From NCBI GenBank assembly GCA_035547915.1, contig DASZTS010000094.1, positions 91,587 to 155,586 on the forward strand: 64,000 nucleotides of DNA, read 5' to 3'. The translations under genes and the position numbers were made by a program. This DNA comes from DASSFG01 sp035547915. Its GTDB lineage: Bacteria; Planctomycetota; Planctomycetia; Pirellulales; JAICIG01. How positions within the stretch are numbered: position 1 is the stretch's first letter; each line of letters begins with the position of its first letter. Below the pieces are notes generated by a model. That model was not told the DNA's origin. It worked only from the letters and a program-made list of their open reading frames with translations, and searched no databases. Of the stretch, positions 8,464-18,566 are shown piece by piece.

Positions 8464-10140
8464 ATGACGACGACCGATATTCCCGACACCCATCCACCGG
8501 CCGCCGCTGCATCCGGCCCGCCGGAACCAGATGACAAGCGAAGGCTGCTCGCGGGAATCCGGGTTACCAGTTTTGGCACGCTCGCCAGCCGCGTGCTAGG
8601 CATGGTGCGCGACATGGCCACCGCGGCGTTGCTGGGCCTGGCCGGCGACGGCGTCATGGATGCCTTCGTGATCGCCTTTCGCATCCCGAATTTTTGTCGC
8701 CGGCTGTTCGGCGAGGGGGCTCTCGCCGCGAGCTATCTGCCCGTTCTCTCGCAGAAGCTCGAACAGGACCGCACAGCGGCCTGGCAGGTCGTCAGCGTCG
8801 TGCTTGTCTGGTTGAGCGCGGTGTTGGCCGCGGTGGTGATACTGGCCGAGGCGGGTTGCCTGGGACTGTGGTGGTTGTACGGCGATCGGCCCGGCGTGGG
8901 CCTGCTGCTGGGACTGACGGCGACCATGTTGCCATATCTGTTCTTTATCTGCCTGGCGGCTCAGGTCGCCGGCACGTTGCACGCGCTGGCCCATTTCAGC
9001 ACGCCGGCGCTCGCCCCCACGCTGCTCAACATTTGCTGGCTGATCGCCGTCTGGTTCGTCGCCCCGCGGTTCGCACTCTCCAAGGAAACGCAGGCCTATA
9101 TCCTGGCCGGTTCGGTCTTGTCGGCGGGGGTGCTGCAACTCGTATCGCAGTTGCCCATGCTCTGGTCGCTCGGTTTTCGCTTCGATTACAACTGGCCGAC
9201 CAGTCGCCGGGCGGTGTGGCAGATCGTGGCTTCATTGACGCCGATGGTGTTGGGGTTGGCGATCACGCAGATCAATACGTTGTGCGACAGCCTGCTGGCC
9301 TGGGCATTGGCGGCACCCGGCGAGACGTCGGCGACCGTCCCTTGGCTGGGAGATGCCGTGACCTATCCGCTCCGCAGCGGGGCCGCAGCGGCTATCTACT
9401 ACGGCGAGAGGCTCTATCAGTTTCCACTCGGTCTGCTGGGCATGGCGGTGGCGACGGTCATCTTCCCGGCCCTGAGCCGCCACGCCGCGCGCGGCGAACG
9501 CGACCGACTCGCCGACGACCTGACACTCGGTCTGCAACTCGTGCTCTTTCTCGGCTTACCAGCGGGCGCCGGCCTGGTGTTGCTCAGCGATCCGCTGGCC
9601 AGGCTGCTGTTCGAGCACGGCGAGTTTACGGCCGACGACGCGGCCCGCGTGGCCCGCATGATCGCCTGCTATGGTTTGGGCGTGTGGGCTTATTGCGCCC
9701 TGCCGGTCATCGTGCGCGGCTTTTATGCTCTGGGCGACCTGCGTACGCCGGTCAAGGCCGGCTTGGCGGCGATGCTGGCGAACCTGGCAATGAACCTGGC
9801 GCTGCTTTGGCCGATGGCCGAAGCCGGACTGGCGCTGGCCACCTCGCTGTCGGCGATTCTGCAACTGGCATTTCTCGTGCTCCTGTTCTCCCGCAAGTTT
9901 GCAGCCCTGCGCTGGCGCGAATTGGCACGCACGCTGGCCACGACGCTCGCCGCGACTCTCGCCCTCTTCGCCGCGGGCGGAGCCGCGCTGTGGCTCGCTC
10001 CCCACGATCTGCGACTCGGCGCGGAACTGGTCAGCGTGTTCCTACCCATCGTCGCGGGTGGTGCCGCATTCCTGGCGGTGAGCTGGTTGTTTCGCGCGCC
10101 CGAGTTGTCGCTACTCATCGGCAGAACACGGCGATCGTAA
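8464..10140 (+). CDS. murJ: Lipid II flippase MurJ
   Basis: A 558-residue polytopic inner-membrane protein of the MOP/MviN family, which flips lipid II for peptidoglycan synthesis. Family signatures include LASRVLGMVRDMATAALLG near the start, DAFVIAFRIPNFCRRLFGEGALAASYLPV, then about 14 hydrophobic segments. LFEHGEFTADDAARVA and YALGDLRTPVKAG are the conserved C-terminal-half motifs. Length is typical (510-560 aa). The N-terminal 25 residues are Pro/Ala-rich and cytosolic. It diverges from msrB with 114 bp between starts and converges on putA. Presence of MurJ fits a planctomycete that keeps peptidoglycan. Confidence 0.96.
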   Translation: MTTTDIPDTHPPAAAASGPPEPDDKRRLLAGIRVTSFGTLASRVLGMVRDMATAALLGLAGDGVMDAFVIAFRIPNFCRRLFGEGALAASYLPVLSQKLEQDRTAAWQVVSVVLVWLSAVLAAVVILAEAGCLGLWWLYGDRPGVGLLLGLTATMLPYLFFICLAAQVAGTLHALAHFSTPALAPTLLNICWLIAVWFVAPRFALSKETQAYILAGSVLSAGVLQLVSQLPMLWSLGFRFDYNWPTSRRAVWQIVASLTPMVLGLAITQINTLCDSLLAWALAAPGETSATVPWLGDAVTYPLRSGAAAAIYYGERLYQFPLGLLGMAVATVIFPALSRHAARGERDRLADDLTLGLQLVLFLGLPAGAGLVLLSDPLARLLFEHGEFTADDAARVARMIACYGLGVWAYCALPVIVRGFYALGDLRTPVKAGLAAMLANLAMNLALLWPMAEAGLALATSLSAILQLAFLVLLFSRKFAALRWRELARTLATTLAATLALFAAGGAALWLAPHDLRLGAELVSVFLPIVAGGAAFLAVSWLFRAPELSLLIGRTRRS

Positions 10141-10163
10141 ACTGCGTGCCCGCTCGTCAAACG

Positions 10164-13100
10164 TTACTCGCCCGCTTGTTGACCGGTTGGACCGCCGCTC
10201 GCCGGGGCGAAGCCGCGACGCAAGGTATTCTCCGTGATAGTGCGCGGAAGGACGAATTGCAGCAGATAATCTCGCCCGCCCGCCTGGCTGCCGATGCCAG
10301 ACATCTTGAATCCGCCGAATGGCTGTCGCCCGACCAGCGCACCCGTGATCCCGCGGTTGAGATAGAGATTGCCGACGAGCAGCTCGCGCGCGGCACGCTC
10401 GAGGTGCGCCGGGCTGCGGGAAAACAGGCCGCCCGTTAGCGCGTATTCGGTTCCATTGAAGATGGTGAACGCCTCGTCGAGATCTCGGGCGCGAATCACC
10501 GCTAGCACCGGCCCGAAGATCTCCTCCTGCGCCAAGCGAGAATCGGGAGGAACGTCGGCGAAGATATGTGGGCCGACGAAGAAGCCCCGCTCGGCCAGCG
10601 GACCTACGTCGATCGCCAGGATCTCCCGCGCTTCGCGGCGGCCGATCGCGATGTATTGATGGACGCGGTCGTATGCGTCGACGTCGATCACCGGCCCGAC
10701 GCTGCTCGCCGGATCCTCGGCGGATCCGACTTGCAGGCTGCGCGCGGCTTCGACCAACCGGCCGACGAACGCGTCGTACACTTCCGCCAAAACGATCACA
10801 CGCGAACAAGCCGAGCATTTTTGCCCCTGGTAGCCGAACGCGCTTTTGACCACCCCCAGCACCGCCTCGTCGAGATCGGCGTCGTCGTCGACGATGATGG
10901 CGTTCTTGCCGCCCATCTCGGCGATCACGCGTTTGACCTGGCCGATGCCGGAGGCCGAGACTTCCGCGGCCCGCCGGTTGATCGCCAGACCCACGCCGCG
11001 CGACCCCGTGAAAGCGATCAGTGCCGTATCGGGATGTTCGACCAACCGCGCTCCGGCCACTTCGCCTTTGCCCGGCAGGTAATGCAACACACCCTGGGGC
11101 AGACCGACGTCGTCACCCGCAAAGACTTCCATCAGCTTCGCGGCGATGATCGGCGATTGCTCGGCCGGCTTCATGATCACTGTATTGCCCGTAGCGAGCG
11201 CGGCCGTCGTCATGCCCGTGAGAATGGCCAAGGGAAAATTCCATGGCGCGATCACGGCTGTCACACCGCGTGGCACGTGCACGAACCGGTTCTCTTCGCC
11301 CGGCACATCGACGCCCCCAGGTCCTTGCAACAAGACGGCTTCGCGGGCATAGAACTCGCAGAAGTCGATCGCCTCACAGATATCAGCGTCGGCCTCACGC
11401 CATCCCTTGCCGCATTCAAACACCTCCCAAGCGGCCAATTCGAAGCGGCGGCGGCGCAGAACGCCGGCGGCGCGGCGCAGAACGGCGGCCCGCACCTCGG
11501 CGCCCAGACCGCTCCAAGCGGGCAATGCCCGTTTGGCCGCGGCCACCGCCTGATCGACATGCTCGGACGTAGCGGCGGCGCTCGTTCCCACCACGCGGTG
11601 TCGGTTGGAGGGATCGATCGACGACAACCGCTCCTCGGTATCGACCGACCGGCCGTCGATGCGGAGCGGTTGGTGCCGGCCGAGCTGTCGGCCGACTTCG
11701 GCCAGTGCTGTCCGCATCGCTTGGCGATTCTCCTCGCGGGCAAAATCTGCCACCGGCTCGTTGGCGAATCCAGGCAGGTCGCCTCGCTCCTCGTTGGGCC
11801 CCAACTCTCGCATCGGGCCACCAGGGACCGGACGCATGTCGCGGCGCGTTGAAGATCTTTCGAGCGGGTTCATAAGCAGTGTCTCCGGCGATATCTCTTC
11901 GGCGAAGCTGGCCCTCAGAAACGAATCGTTTGACGTGTTTTCGAGCAGTCGACGTACCAGGTACGCCATGCCCGGTATCAGCTCACCGTAGGGCATGTAG
12001 ATCCGCATGCGATAGCCCAGGTCGATGAGGGCGCTCTTCTCCTGGTCGCCCATGCCATAGAGCATCTGCAGCTCGCAGGCGCTCGGAGGCAAGCCGAGGT
12101 GCCGCGAGACCGCGATGCCGTGGGCCAGCGATCGGATGTTGTGGCTGCCGAGCGCCGTCTTCAACACGCCGTCGTGTCGCAACAAGTATCGTGTGAGTTG
12201 CTCGAAATTCGCATCCGATTGCCACTTCTCTTGCCAGACCGGCACGGGCCAGCCGACCGACTGCGCGTGGATCGTCTCGTAGTCCCAATAGGCGCCCTTC
12301 ACGAGCCGCACCCAGACCGGCGTGCCGCGCTCGCGGGCCCAGTCGCACAGCGCCCGCACGTCGTCGGCCGCATCGCGCAGGTAGGCCTGGATGACGATGC
12401 CGACGTGTGGCCAGTCGCGAAACTCGGGCTCGGCCAACACCTGACGGAAGATGCGGAGCGTGAGATCCTTCGCCTGGTACGACTCCATGTCGACGTGCAC
12501 GTGGGCCCGATGCTGACGGGCCAGCCGCAACAGGGGACGCAGTCGCCGCCCGACGCGCTCGACGGTTCCCTCCGGATCGATCGGGTCGAAACGGCTATCG
12601 AGCGCCGAGAGCTTTATCGACACGTTCACCCGCGGCAGCTCTTGCAGACCGGCGCGGTCGATCTGCGGGACCTCGGGCCAGGCATTCACCGTCGGACCGA
12701 TCCCCTCGATGAGCCCGAGATAGAGTCGCCAATAATGGTCAGCTTCCACCTCGCTGGCGACCGCTTCGCCCAAAATATCGAGCGTGAAGGCGCGGCGGAG
12801 CTTGCGTTCTCGCATCGCCGCGGCCAGCACTTCGGCGGTGTTGGCGCCGGCGATGAACCGTCGGGCATGCCCCATGGCGTTGCGCCGCGCGGCGATGGCC
12901 AACGCGCGGCCGACGAGCGAGTCGGGCGTCGCCGCGGCCAATGCCAGGCGAGCCGCACCGGGAAGGTACCGCTCGACATCGTGAAAGTATTCGTGCAGGT
13001 GGCCCACCAGGCCCGCGGTGCTGGTGAGCATCGGCAGCACGTCGATGAAGCGAAACATCTGCACCTTGACCGCCTCGTCGCGCATGGCCCAGGCCATGAT

Positions 13101-13337
13101 GCGGTCGTCCCACCAGCGGCGTTCGAAGAGGTTCGCTTTACGCCGGTCGAGGTGCGCGAAGACGTATTGCCCCACCTCGCGCGTCGTGCGCTCGATCTTT
13201 TCGAGCTCCCGCGGGCTCAGTTCGTCGAGTTTCGTAAACTCTTCGTTCACCTGGATGGGCATTCCTTCGCGATCGAGTCTCGGCGGTTCCGTCGATTGCC
13301 GCCGTGGAAATTGTACGCGCATGCGGACACCGTCCAT
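10164..13337 (-). CDS. putA: Bifunctional proline dehydrogenase / glutamate semialdehyde dehydrogenase
   Basis: A 1057-residue PutA that oxidises proline to glutamate in two steps. The FAD-dependent proline dehydrogenase barrel spans about 150-480 (INVSIKLSALD, LRLVKGAYWDYE, GSHNIRS, QMLYGMG). The NAD-dependent P5C dehydrogenase spans about 540-1040 (APWNFPLAILTGM, FTGSRGVG) with catalytic Cys841 in YQGQKCSAC and the late EEIFGPVLAV and PFGGFKMSG motifs. There is no N-terminal ribbon-helix-helix domain, so this PutA should not repress its own gene. It is shorter than E. coli PutA for that reason. An AAAGGTGG sequence precedes the ATG. It diverges from the enolase-superfamily gene. Confidence 0.96.
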   Translation of the reverse strand: MDGVRMRVQFPRRQSTEPPRLDREGMPIQVNEEFTKLDELSPRELEKIERTTREVGQYVFAHLDRRKANLFERRWWDDRIMAWAMRDEAVKVQMFRFIDVLPMLTSTAGLVGHLHEYFHDVERYLPGAARLALAAATPDSLVGRALAIAARRNAMGHARRFIAGANTAEVLAAAMRERKLRRAFTLDILGEAVASEVEADHYWRLYLGLIEGIGPTVNAWPEVPQIDRAGLQELPRVNVSIKLSALDSRFDPIDPEGTVERVGRRLRPLLRLARQHRAHVHVDMESYQAKDLTLRIFRQVLAEPEFRDWPHVGIVIQAYLRDAADDVRALCDWARERGTPVWVRLVKGAYWDYETIHAQSVGWPVPVWQEKWQSDANFEQLTRYLLRHDGVLKTALGSHNIRSLAHGIAVSRHLGLPPSACELQMLYGMGDQEKSALIDLGYRMRIYMPYGELIPGMAYLVRRLLENTSNDSFLRASFAEEISPETLLMNPLERSSTRRDMRPVPGGPMRELGPNEERGDLPGFANEPVADFAREENRQAMRTALAEVGRQLGRHQPLRIDGRSVDTEERLSSIDPSNRHRVVGTSAAATSEHVDQAVAAAKRALPAWSGLGAEVRAAVLRRAAGVLRRRRFELAAWEVFECGKGWREADADICEAIDFCEFYAREAVLLQGPGGVDVPGEENRFVHVPRGVTAVIAPWNFPLAILTGMTTAALATGNTVIMKPAEQSPIIAAKLMEVFAGDDVGLPQGVLHYLPGKGEVAGARLVEHPDTALIAFTGSRGVGLAINRRAAEVSASGIGQVKRVIAEMGGKNAIIVDDDADLDEAVLGVVKSAFGYQGQKCSACSRVIVLAEVYDAFVGRLVEAARSLQVGSAEDPASSVGPVIDVDAYDRVHQYIAIGRREAREILAIDVGPLAERGFFVGPHIFADVPPDSRLAQEEIFGPVLAVIRARDLDEAFTIFNGTEYALTGGLFSRSPAHLERAARELLVGNLYLNRGITGALVGRQPFGGFKMSGIGSQAGGRDYLLQFVLPRTITENTLRRGFAPASGGPTGQQAGE

Positions 13338-13533
13338 CTACCACCTTTGGGGAGGATTTCGCAAGTGGCGGGAATCGGCGATTCGATCGCGGGGCTGGTC
13401 GTTCCGTCCGAAGCTTGATTCCAAGCCAGTGCGAACTTAGAGTCGAGCCCGGGTCTTTCGGCCGTACGGTTTGCACACCGACCCGCCAAAGCACCTTGAA
13501 CGACAACCTGTTTTTGCTGCAAAGAAGGCGGCC

Positions 13534-14772
13534 ATGCGCGATTCTCGAAGGTTCGATCGGCGAACGGTGATTGGCACGGCCGCCGCGAGTTTGGGTTGGC
13601 TGGCACAGACAGTCGCTCAGGCGGAAGAACGCGTCGGCGACGACGCGCCAGTCAGGCCCCGCGAATCGATCAAGGTCACGCGGCTCGAAACGTACAAGGT
13701 TAAACCGCGCTGGCTGTTCCTCAAGGTGCATACCAATGCCGGCATCGTCGGATTGGGAGAGCCGATCGTCGAAGGTCGGGCCGACACGGTGGCTGAGGCG
13801 GTGCGAGAGATCGAGCCGTATCTCGTCGGCAAGGACCCACGTCGGGTGGCCCACCATTGGCAGGCCATCTATCGGCAGGCGTTCTATCGCGGTGGGCCGG
13901 TGCTGACCAGCGCGCTCAGCGGCATCGATATGGCGCTGTGGGACATCAAGGGCAAGGCGCTCGGCGTGCCTGTCTACGAACTGCTGGGCGGACCGACGCG
14001 CGATCGCGTGCGGGTCTATGCCCACGCCCGCTCACCCGCCACGCTGCGGCAAGGACTGGCGAAAGGATTCACGGCCTTCAAGACGGTGCCCGCCAAGCGG
14101 CGGCCGAGCCGTTATGTCGAGTCGCCGGCCGAGATCCGCTACTCGGCCGACCGGTTCGCCGAACTGCGTGACATCGCCGGCGACGACATCGACCTGGCGA
14201 TCGACTTCCACGGCGCGCTCAGCCCGGCCAACGCCAAGCTGCTCATCAAGGCACTCGAACCGTACCAACCGATGTTCGTCGAAGAGCCCTGTCAGGCACA
14301 GAACCACGACGTGATGGCCGACATCGCCCGTGGCACGCACCTGCCGATCGCCACCGGCGAGCGGGTGTTCACCAAGTGGGGGTTTCGCGAAGTGCTGGAG
14401 AAGCGGGCTGCCACCATCTTGCAGCCCGACCTGTGCCATGCCGGCGGCATCACCGAAGTGCGCCTCATCGCCGGCATGGCCGAAGCGTATTATGCGGCAA
14501 TCGCACCGCACAACCCGCTGGGGCCGATCTCGCTCGCCGCGGGCGTGCAGATGGCGGCCTCGATTCCGAACTTTTTCTGCCAGGAGCAGGTATCGCTCGG
14601 TGAAGGCTACTTGCGGCGGCCCTTCACCCTGCGAGACGGCTATCTCGACCTGCCGACCGGACCCGGTCTGGGCATCGAACTTGACGACGACGCGGTCGCC
14701 GAAAAGTTGGGGCACGATTGGCACACGCCCGAGCATTACGACGAGGACGACGGCTCTGTGCTCGATTGGTAA
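13534..14772 (+). CDS. Tat-exported galactonate dehydratase-like enolase superfamily protein
   Basis: A 412-residue member of the mandelate racemase/galactonate dehydratase group. The ATG at 13534 has AAGAAGG upstream and opens a twin-arginine signal (FDRRTVIGTAAAS). Metal-binding motifs are in order: DFHG with Asp224 and His226, VEEP at 249-252, GERV with Glu276, then an APHNPLGP motif carrying the second His. The surrounding blocks (LEPYQPMFVEEP, ILQPDLCHAGGITE, GMAEAY) closely follow known DgoD sequences, so dehydration of a sugar acid is likely. D-galactonate itself is not proven. Export to the periplasm is unusual for this enzyme, though Tat-tagged versions are common in planctomycetes. 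Confidence 0.88.
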   Translation: MRDSRRFDRRTVIGTAAASLGWLAQTVAQAEERVGDDAPVRPRESIKVTRLETYKVKPRWLFLKVHTNAGIVGLGEPIVEGRADTVAEAVREIEPYLVGKDPRRVAHHWQAIYRQAFYRGGPVLTSALSGIDMALWDIKGKALGVPVYELLGGPTRDRVRVYAHARSPATLRQGLAKGFTAFKTVPAKRRPSRYVESPAEIRYSADRFAELRDIAGDDIDLAIDFHGALSPANAKLLIKALEPYQPMFVEEPCQAQNHDVMADIARGTHLPIATGERVFTKWGFREVLEKRAATILQPDLCHAGGITEVRLIAGMAEAYYAAIAPHNPLGPISLAAGVQMAASIPNFFCQEQVSLGEGYLRRPFTLRDGYLDLPTGPGLGIELDDDAVAEKLGHDWHTPEHYDEDDGSVLDW

Positions 14773-15032
14773 AGACAATCCTCGACAATTTGCAGGACCA
14801 CGGTGGATCGTCCATAAACCCTCAAGTAAAATGCGATCTTTCCGGGTCGCCGTGGTCGACCGTACGCGCAGAAGACCGATCCGACGACCGATTTCGCGAT
14901 GTTGACCGTTTCGCGCCAAGCCCGTCCTCGGATAGACTCGCGGAGGCTGGCAAAGTGACGTGTCCGTCTTTGTCGACCTGAGAAGCCTATCGTCACGCTC
15001 GAACCAAACCATCCGTCACGAGGTAGCGTCCG

Positions 15033-16283
15033 ATGAGTGAACACAAACCCTCCGCGGGCACGGACAGTAACGTGTCTCGCCGCGATTTTCTCAAGACCAC
15101 CGGCGTCGCGGGTGCGGCGCTCGCGGTGCCGTATTTCGTCAGTTCGTCGGCGTTGGGTAACAGCCAACGTCCGGCGGCCAGCGATCGGATCGTCGTCGGC
15201 GGGATCGGCATCGGCAACCAAGGCCGCGGCGATCAGGGCGACTTCCTCCGTCAGAAGGAGGTGCAATATGTCGCCATGTGCGATGTACGCGAAGCGAACC
15301 GAGAGCAGTCGAAGGGCCGCATCGACCAACACTACGGCAACAAGGACTGCCAGGTCTACAACGACTTCCGCGAGCTTCTCGCCCGGCCGGACATCGATGC
15401 CGTGCACATTGCGACGCCCGACCATTGGCACGCGATCATGGTCATCGAGGCTTGTCGGCACGGAAAAGACGTCTACTGCCAGAAGCCCGAGACGCTCACG
15501 CTCCGCGAGGGGCCACTGATGGTGGCCGCGGCGCGACGCTACGGTCGCATCGTCTCGGGCGGCAGCCAGCGCGTACTGGAGGACTATCGGAAATACGTCG
15601 ATCCGGTCTGGGCCGGCGAGTACGGCAAGATCAAATCGATCAACGTCAGCGTCTGGCCTCTGCCGCAGTTGTGCAACCTGCCAGCAGAGGAGATGTCGGA
15701 GAAGATCGACTGGGACATGTGGCTCGGCCCCGCGGCCTGGGGACCGTATAATTCGAAACGTTGTAGCGGCAGCTTCTCGATCGACGGCTCGAGCTGGCGG
15801 TCGTTCAGTGACTATTCGGGCGGCGGCATGACTGATTGGGGCGCCCACCACTTCGGCGGCGCGACGTTCATCTGCGACGTGCGCGACCTTCAGCCGCAGG
15901 AAGTCGTCTATAACGACACGCCCGACGGCAAATACCTGGCCTACAACTATCCCACGGGCCTGACGATCTATCACAATCGGCCGAAGTTCGGCAACCTGCA
16001 CATCGAGGGAACGCCCGGCGAAACGGTCGCGCCCAAGGCCGTGCCGCAGTACAAGGGCTCCGGCGGCATCCATGGCGATTTCATTCATTGCGTCAAGACA
16101 CGCGAGTTGCCGTTCCGCGACATCGAACGGGCTGTGAACACCTGCGTGCTGGCACACCTGGGCAACATCGCCTACCAGTTGAAGCGATCGCTCAAATGGG
16201 ACGCCGCTGCCCAGCAGTTCGTCGACGATGCGGAAGCCAATCGCATGGTCGATCGGGCCCGCCGCGAACCCTGGCAACTGTGA
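15033..16283 (+). CDS. Tat-exported Gfo/Idh/MocA family oxidoreductase
   Basis: A 416-residue NAD(P)-dependent oxidoreductase. GAGG lies 9 bp before the ATG at 15033. A Tat signal (VSRRDFLKTTGVAGAA) covers residues 14-45. The Rossmann fold follows (VGGIGIGNQGRG), then ATPDHWHA and the family signature CQKPETLT with the conserved Lys of the KP motif. The C-terminal domain has MTDWGAHHFGG, where the His pair is usual at the active site. The Tat system exports folded proteins, so cofactor would be loaded before export. Substrate unknown, probably a sugar or inositol derivative. It is followed 51 bp later by a HEAT-repeat gene on the same strand, suggesting an operon. Confidence 0.93.
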   Translation: MSEHKPSAGTDSNVSRRDFLKTTGVAGAALAVPYFVSSSALGNSQRPAASDRIVVGGIGIGNQGRGDQGDFLRQKEVQYVAMCDVREANREQSKGRIDQHYGNKDCQVYNDFRELLARPDIDAVHIATPDHWHAIMVIEACRHGKDVYCQKPETLTLREGPLMVAAARRYGRIVSGGSQRVLEDYRKYVDPVWAGEYGKIKSINVSVWPLPQLCNLPAEEMSEKIDWDMWLGPAAWGPYNSKRCSGSFSIDGSSWRSFSDYSGGGMTDWGAHHFGGATFICDVRDLQPQEVVYNDTPDGKYLAYNYPTGLTIYHNRPKFGNLHIEGTPGETVAPKAVPQYKGSGGIHGDFIHCVKTRELPFRDIERAVNTCVLAHLGNIAYQLKRSLKWDAAAQQFVDDAEANRMVDRARREPWQL

Positions 16284-16334
16284 GCGACGCTGCCGGACCA
16301 TCGAATATAAACTTCTACTACAAGGATCTTCGCG

Positions 16335-17042
16335 ATGTTGGACCAAGCCTTTGTAGCTTTGCAGAAATTCAATTGGGGAACTTCCCTCAACGAGGTCGCG
16401 GGAATTGAAGACGCGGTGGTCACGGCGCACACCGACGCCGACCTTCGCAAAGACCTGGAGCAGCGCTTGATCGCCGTGCTATCAACCGATGTATCGGCCG
16501 ACGCCAAGGGATACGTCTGCCGCAAGCTGGCGATCGTCGGCTCTCCCGCCGCCGTGCCGGCACTTGGCGGCCTGTTGACGCAGGAAGACAACGCTCACCT
16601 CGCCCGACAAGCACTCGAACGGATTCCGGGGCCCGAGGCGGCGGCGGCGCTGAAGGACGCCCTTCCCAGATTGTCAGGCAAGTTGAAGATCGGCGTCATC
16701 GGTTCGCTCGGCGCCCGGCGCGAAGCCGGCGCGATTGGCACACTGGCCGGACTGCTGGGCGACAGCGATCGCGCAGTGGCCCGCGCCGCGACATTGGCTC
16801 TGGCGGCCATCGGCGGCGCCGAAGCGGCCCAAGTGCTCACCGGAGCCTTGCGGGCTTCGACCGGAGACAAACTGCCGCTCATCATCGACGCCCTGTTGAG
16901 CTGCGCCGAGTCGCTGCTCGCGAATCACAAACGGACCGAAGCAGCAGCGATCTACAAATCGTTTTGTGGCGATGAACATCCGCGTCTCGTGCGTCTGGCG
17001 GCGAACCGCGGCCTGTTGGCATGCAATAGCCAACAGACCTGA
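16335..17042 (+). CDS. HEAT-repeat protein
   Basis: A 235-residue all-helical protein without a signal peptide. AAGG precedes the ATG at 16335. Repeats of about 30 residues are visible: KGYVCRKLAIVGSPAAVPALGGLL, HLARQALERIPGPEAAAALKDAL, and AVARAATLALAAIGGAEAAQVL. The pattern of a conserved Ala/Gly turn followed by a Pro or acidic residue is typical of HEAT/PBS-lyase repeats, which serve as protein-binding scaffolds. In planctomycetes they often accompany exported oxidoreductases; here the gene lies between such a gene and a second, exported HEAT protein. Role inferred as scaffold only. Confidence 0.8.
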   Translation: MLDQAFVALQKFNWGTSLNEVAGIEDAVVTAHTDADLRKDLEQRLIAVLSTDVSADAKGYVCRKLAIVGSPAAVPALGGLLTQEDNAHLARQALERIPGPEAAAALKDALPRLSGKLKIGVIGSLGARREAGAIGTLAGLLGDSDRAVARAATLALAAIGGAEAAQVLTGALRASTGDKLPLIIDALLSCAESLLANHKRTEAAAIYKSFCGDEHPRLVRLAANRGLLACNSQQT

Positions 17043-17111
17043 ACGATCGCCCCCTTCGCACTCCGGCGGCTCCTGAACATTGACTGGCACCCTGTTCGTA
17101 GGCGGAAAAGC

Positions 17112-18506
17112 ATGTTGCAACCTTGGATTCACGTTTTGTCGGTAGTGGCACTCGGTCTCGCCGTTGTACAGGTCGGGCCGACGCGGGCGTTCGCCGCAGA
17201 CTCGAGCAATGAATTCGTCGAGCAGATCGTGCAGTTGCTCGCGAATCCCGATCGTGAGTTTCGTGCCGCGGCACTGGAACAGGTGCGCAAGTCCGCACGC
17301 GGCACCGCTGCTACCCAGACCTTCGCCGCCCAATTGTCGAAGCTCGACCCGTCCGCGCAGGCGGAGTTGATTACGGCGCTCGGCGACCGCGGCGATGTGG
17401 CAGCCCGATCGGCGGTGGTCGAATTGCTCGCCAGCAGCAAGGACGAACACGTTCGTTCGGCGGCGTTGGCCGCGCTCGGCCAAATCGGCGGGGCGGAGGA
17501 TGTGCCTACGCTGATTACCACCCTTACAGCCTCCGGCGCCGAACAGCAGGCTGCCCGTACAGCACTCGTCCGCATGCGGGGCGATTTTGTCGCCGAGAAG
17601 CTTGCCGCCGATGTGAAGGCGGGTACGGTCCCCGCCCGCTCAACACTGATTGACCTTTTGGCTGAGCGACGCGCGAGCGGGCAGATGGGCGTGCTCGTCG
17701 CGGCCAGCGTTGACGACGATGGCGGCGTTCGTGGCGCGGCCATGAACGCGCTCGGCAAACTCGCTGGCGCGGCTCAAGTCGGCGCGATGATTCCGGGTGT
17801 TCTCAGGGCGCAGAAGGGAGGCGAGCGTGACGCCGCCGAAAGAAATGTCGCCGCGGTCTGCGCACGGATCGAAAACGAAGACCAGCGAGCCGATGCCTTG
17901 ATCACCGCGCTCAACGGCGTCGACGCGGCCCAGCGTGACCAACTGCTGTCGCTGGTGGGACGAGTGGGTGGGAAACGCCTGATCAACTTCGTCGGCGACA
18001 TCGCCACAGGATCGGATGCGGCTCGCCGGCGGTTGGCCATCGACGCGCTCAGCAAGTGGCCCGATGCCAGCCCCGCCGACAAATTGCTCGAAATCGCCGG
18101 CAAGACGAGCGATCCGGCCGAACGAACGCAAGCCTTCGAAGGCTATGTGAAGCTTTCCGCCACGCGCGACGGTCGATCGGACAAAGAACGCTTGGACCGG
18201 ATGAAACAGGCCATGAAGGAAGCCCGTTCTCCGACGGAACAATCGCTCGTGATCAACCGCTGCCGCACGGCCTATGACGTCGACGCGATGCGATTCGTCC
18301 TGCCCTACGTCGAGCAGGCCGATTTCGCACAGATCGCGTGCGAAACGATCGTCGAACTCGCCCATCACCGCGAAGTGCGCGATCGCAACAAGGCCGAGTT
18401 CGACAAGGCCCTCGACCAGGTGATCAAGATCAGCAAGGACGAAGAGGTCGTCGAGCGGGCCGAGCGTTACAAGCGGGGCGAAACGTGGGAACGCCGCAAA
18501 AAGTGA
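17112..18506 (+). CDS. Exported HEAT-repeat protein
   Basis: A 464-residue protein with a signal peptide over residues 1-28 (VLSVVALGLAVVQVG, then TRAFA). The rest is helical repeats: EFRAAALEQVRKSARG, DVAARSAVVELLASSKDEHVRSAALAALGQIGGAEDVPTL, and GVRGAAMNALGKLAGAAQVG. The last 100 residues are more charged and end in a Lys/Arg-rich tail. Third gene of a likely operon with the oxidoreductase and the cytosolic HEAT protein. It converges with the cytochrome/propeller gene, leaving 60 bp. No enzymatic motif is seen. A periplasmic scaffold is the best guess. Confidence 0.82.
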   Translation: MLQPWIHVLSVVALGLAVVQVGPTRAFAADSSNEFVEQIVQLLANPDREFRAAALEQVRKSARGTAATQTFAAQLSKLDPSAQAELITALGDRGDVAARSAVVELLASSKDEHVRSAALAALGQIGGAEDVPTLITTLTASGAEQQAARTALVRMRGDFVAEKLAADVKAGTVPARSTLIDLLAERRASGQMGVLVAASVDDDGGVRGAAMNALGKLAGAAQVGAMIPGVLRAQKGGERDAAERNVAAVCARIENEDQRADALITALNGVDAAQRDQLLSLVGRVGGKRLINFVGDIATGSDAARRRLAIDALSKWPDASPADKLLEIAGKTSDPAERTQAFEGYVKLSATRDGRSDKERLDRMKQAMKEARSPTEQSLVINRCRTAYDVDAMRFVLPYVEQADFAQIACETIVELAHHREVRDRNKAEFDKALDQVIKISKDEEVVERAERYKRGETWERRKK

Positions 18507-18566
18507 GCGTGCGAGGCGGGTGTTGGTGGCGGGCCGAAGCGCCGCGAAGCTCGTGGGCGTTTGCCA

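Noticed and set aside
12099..13418. Rightward open frame of 439 codons
   Set aside because: It is antisense to putA, whose catalytic motifs are complete.
14736..16430. Leftward open frame of 564 codons
   Set aside because: It mirrors the Gfo/Idh/MocA gene and shows no family pattern or ribosome site.
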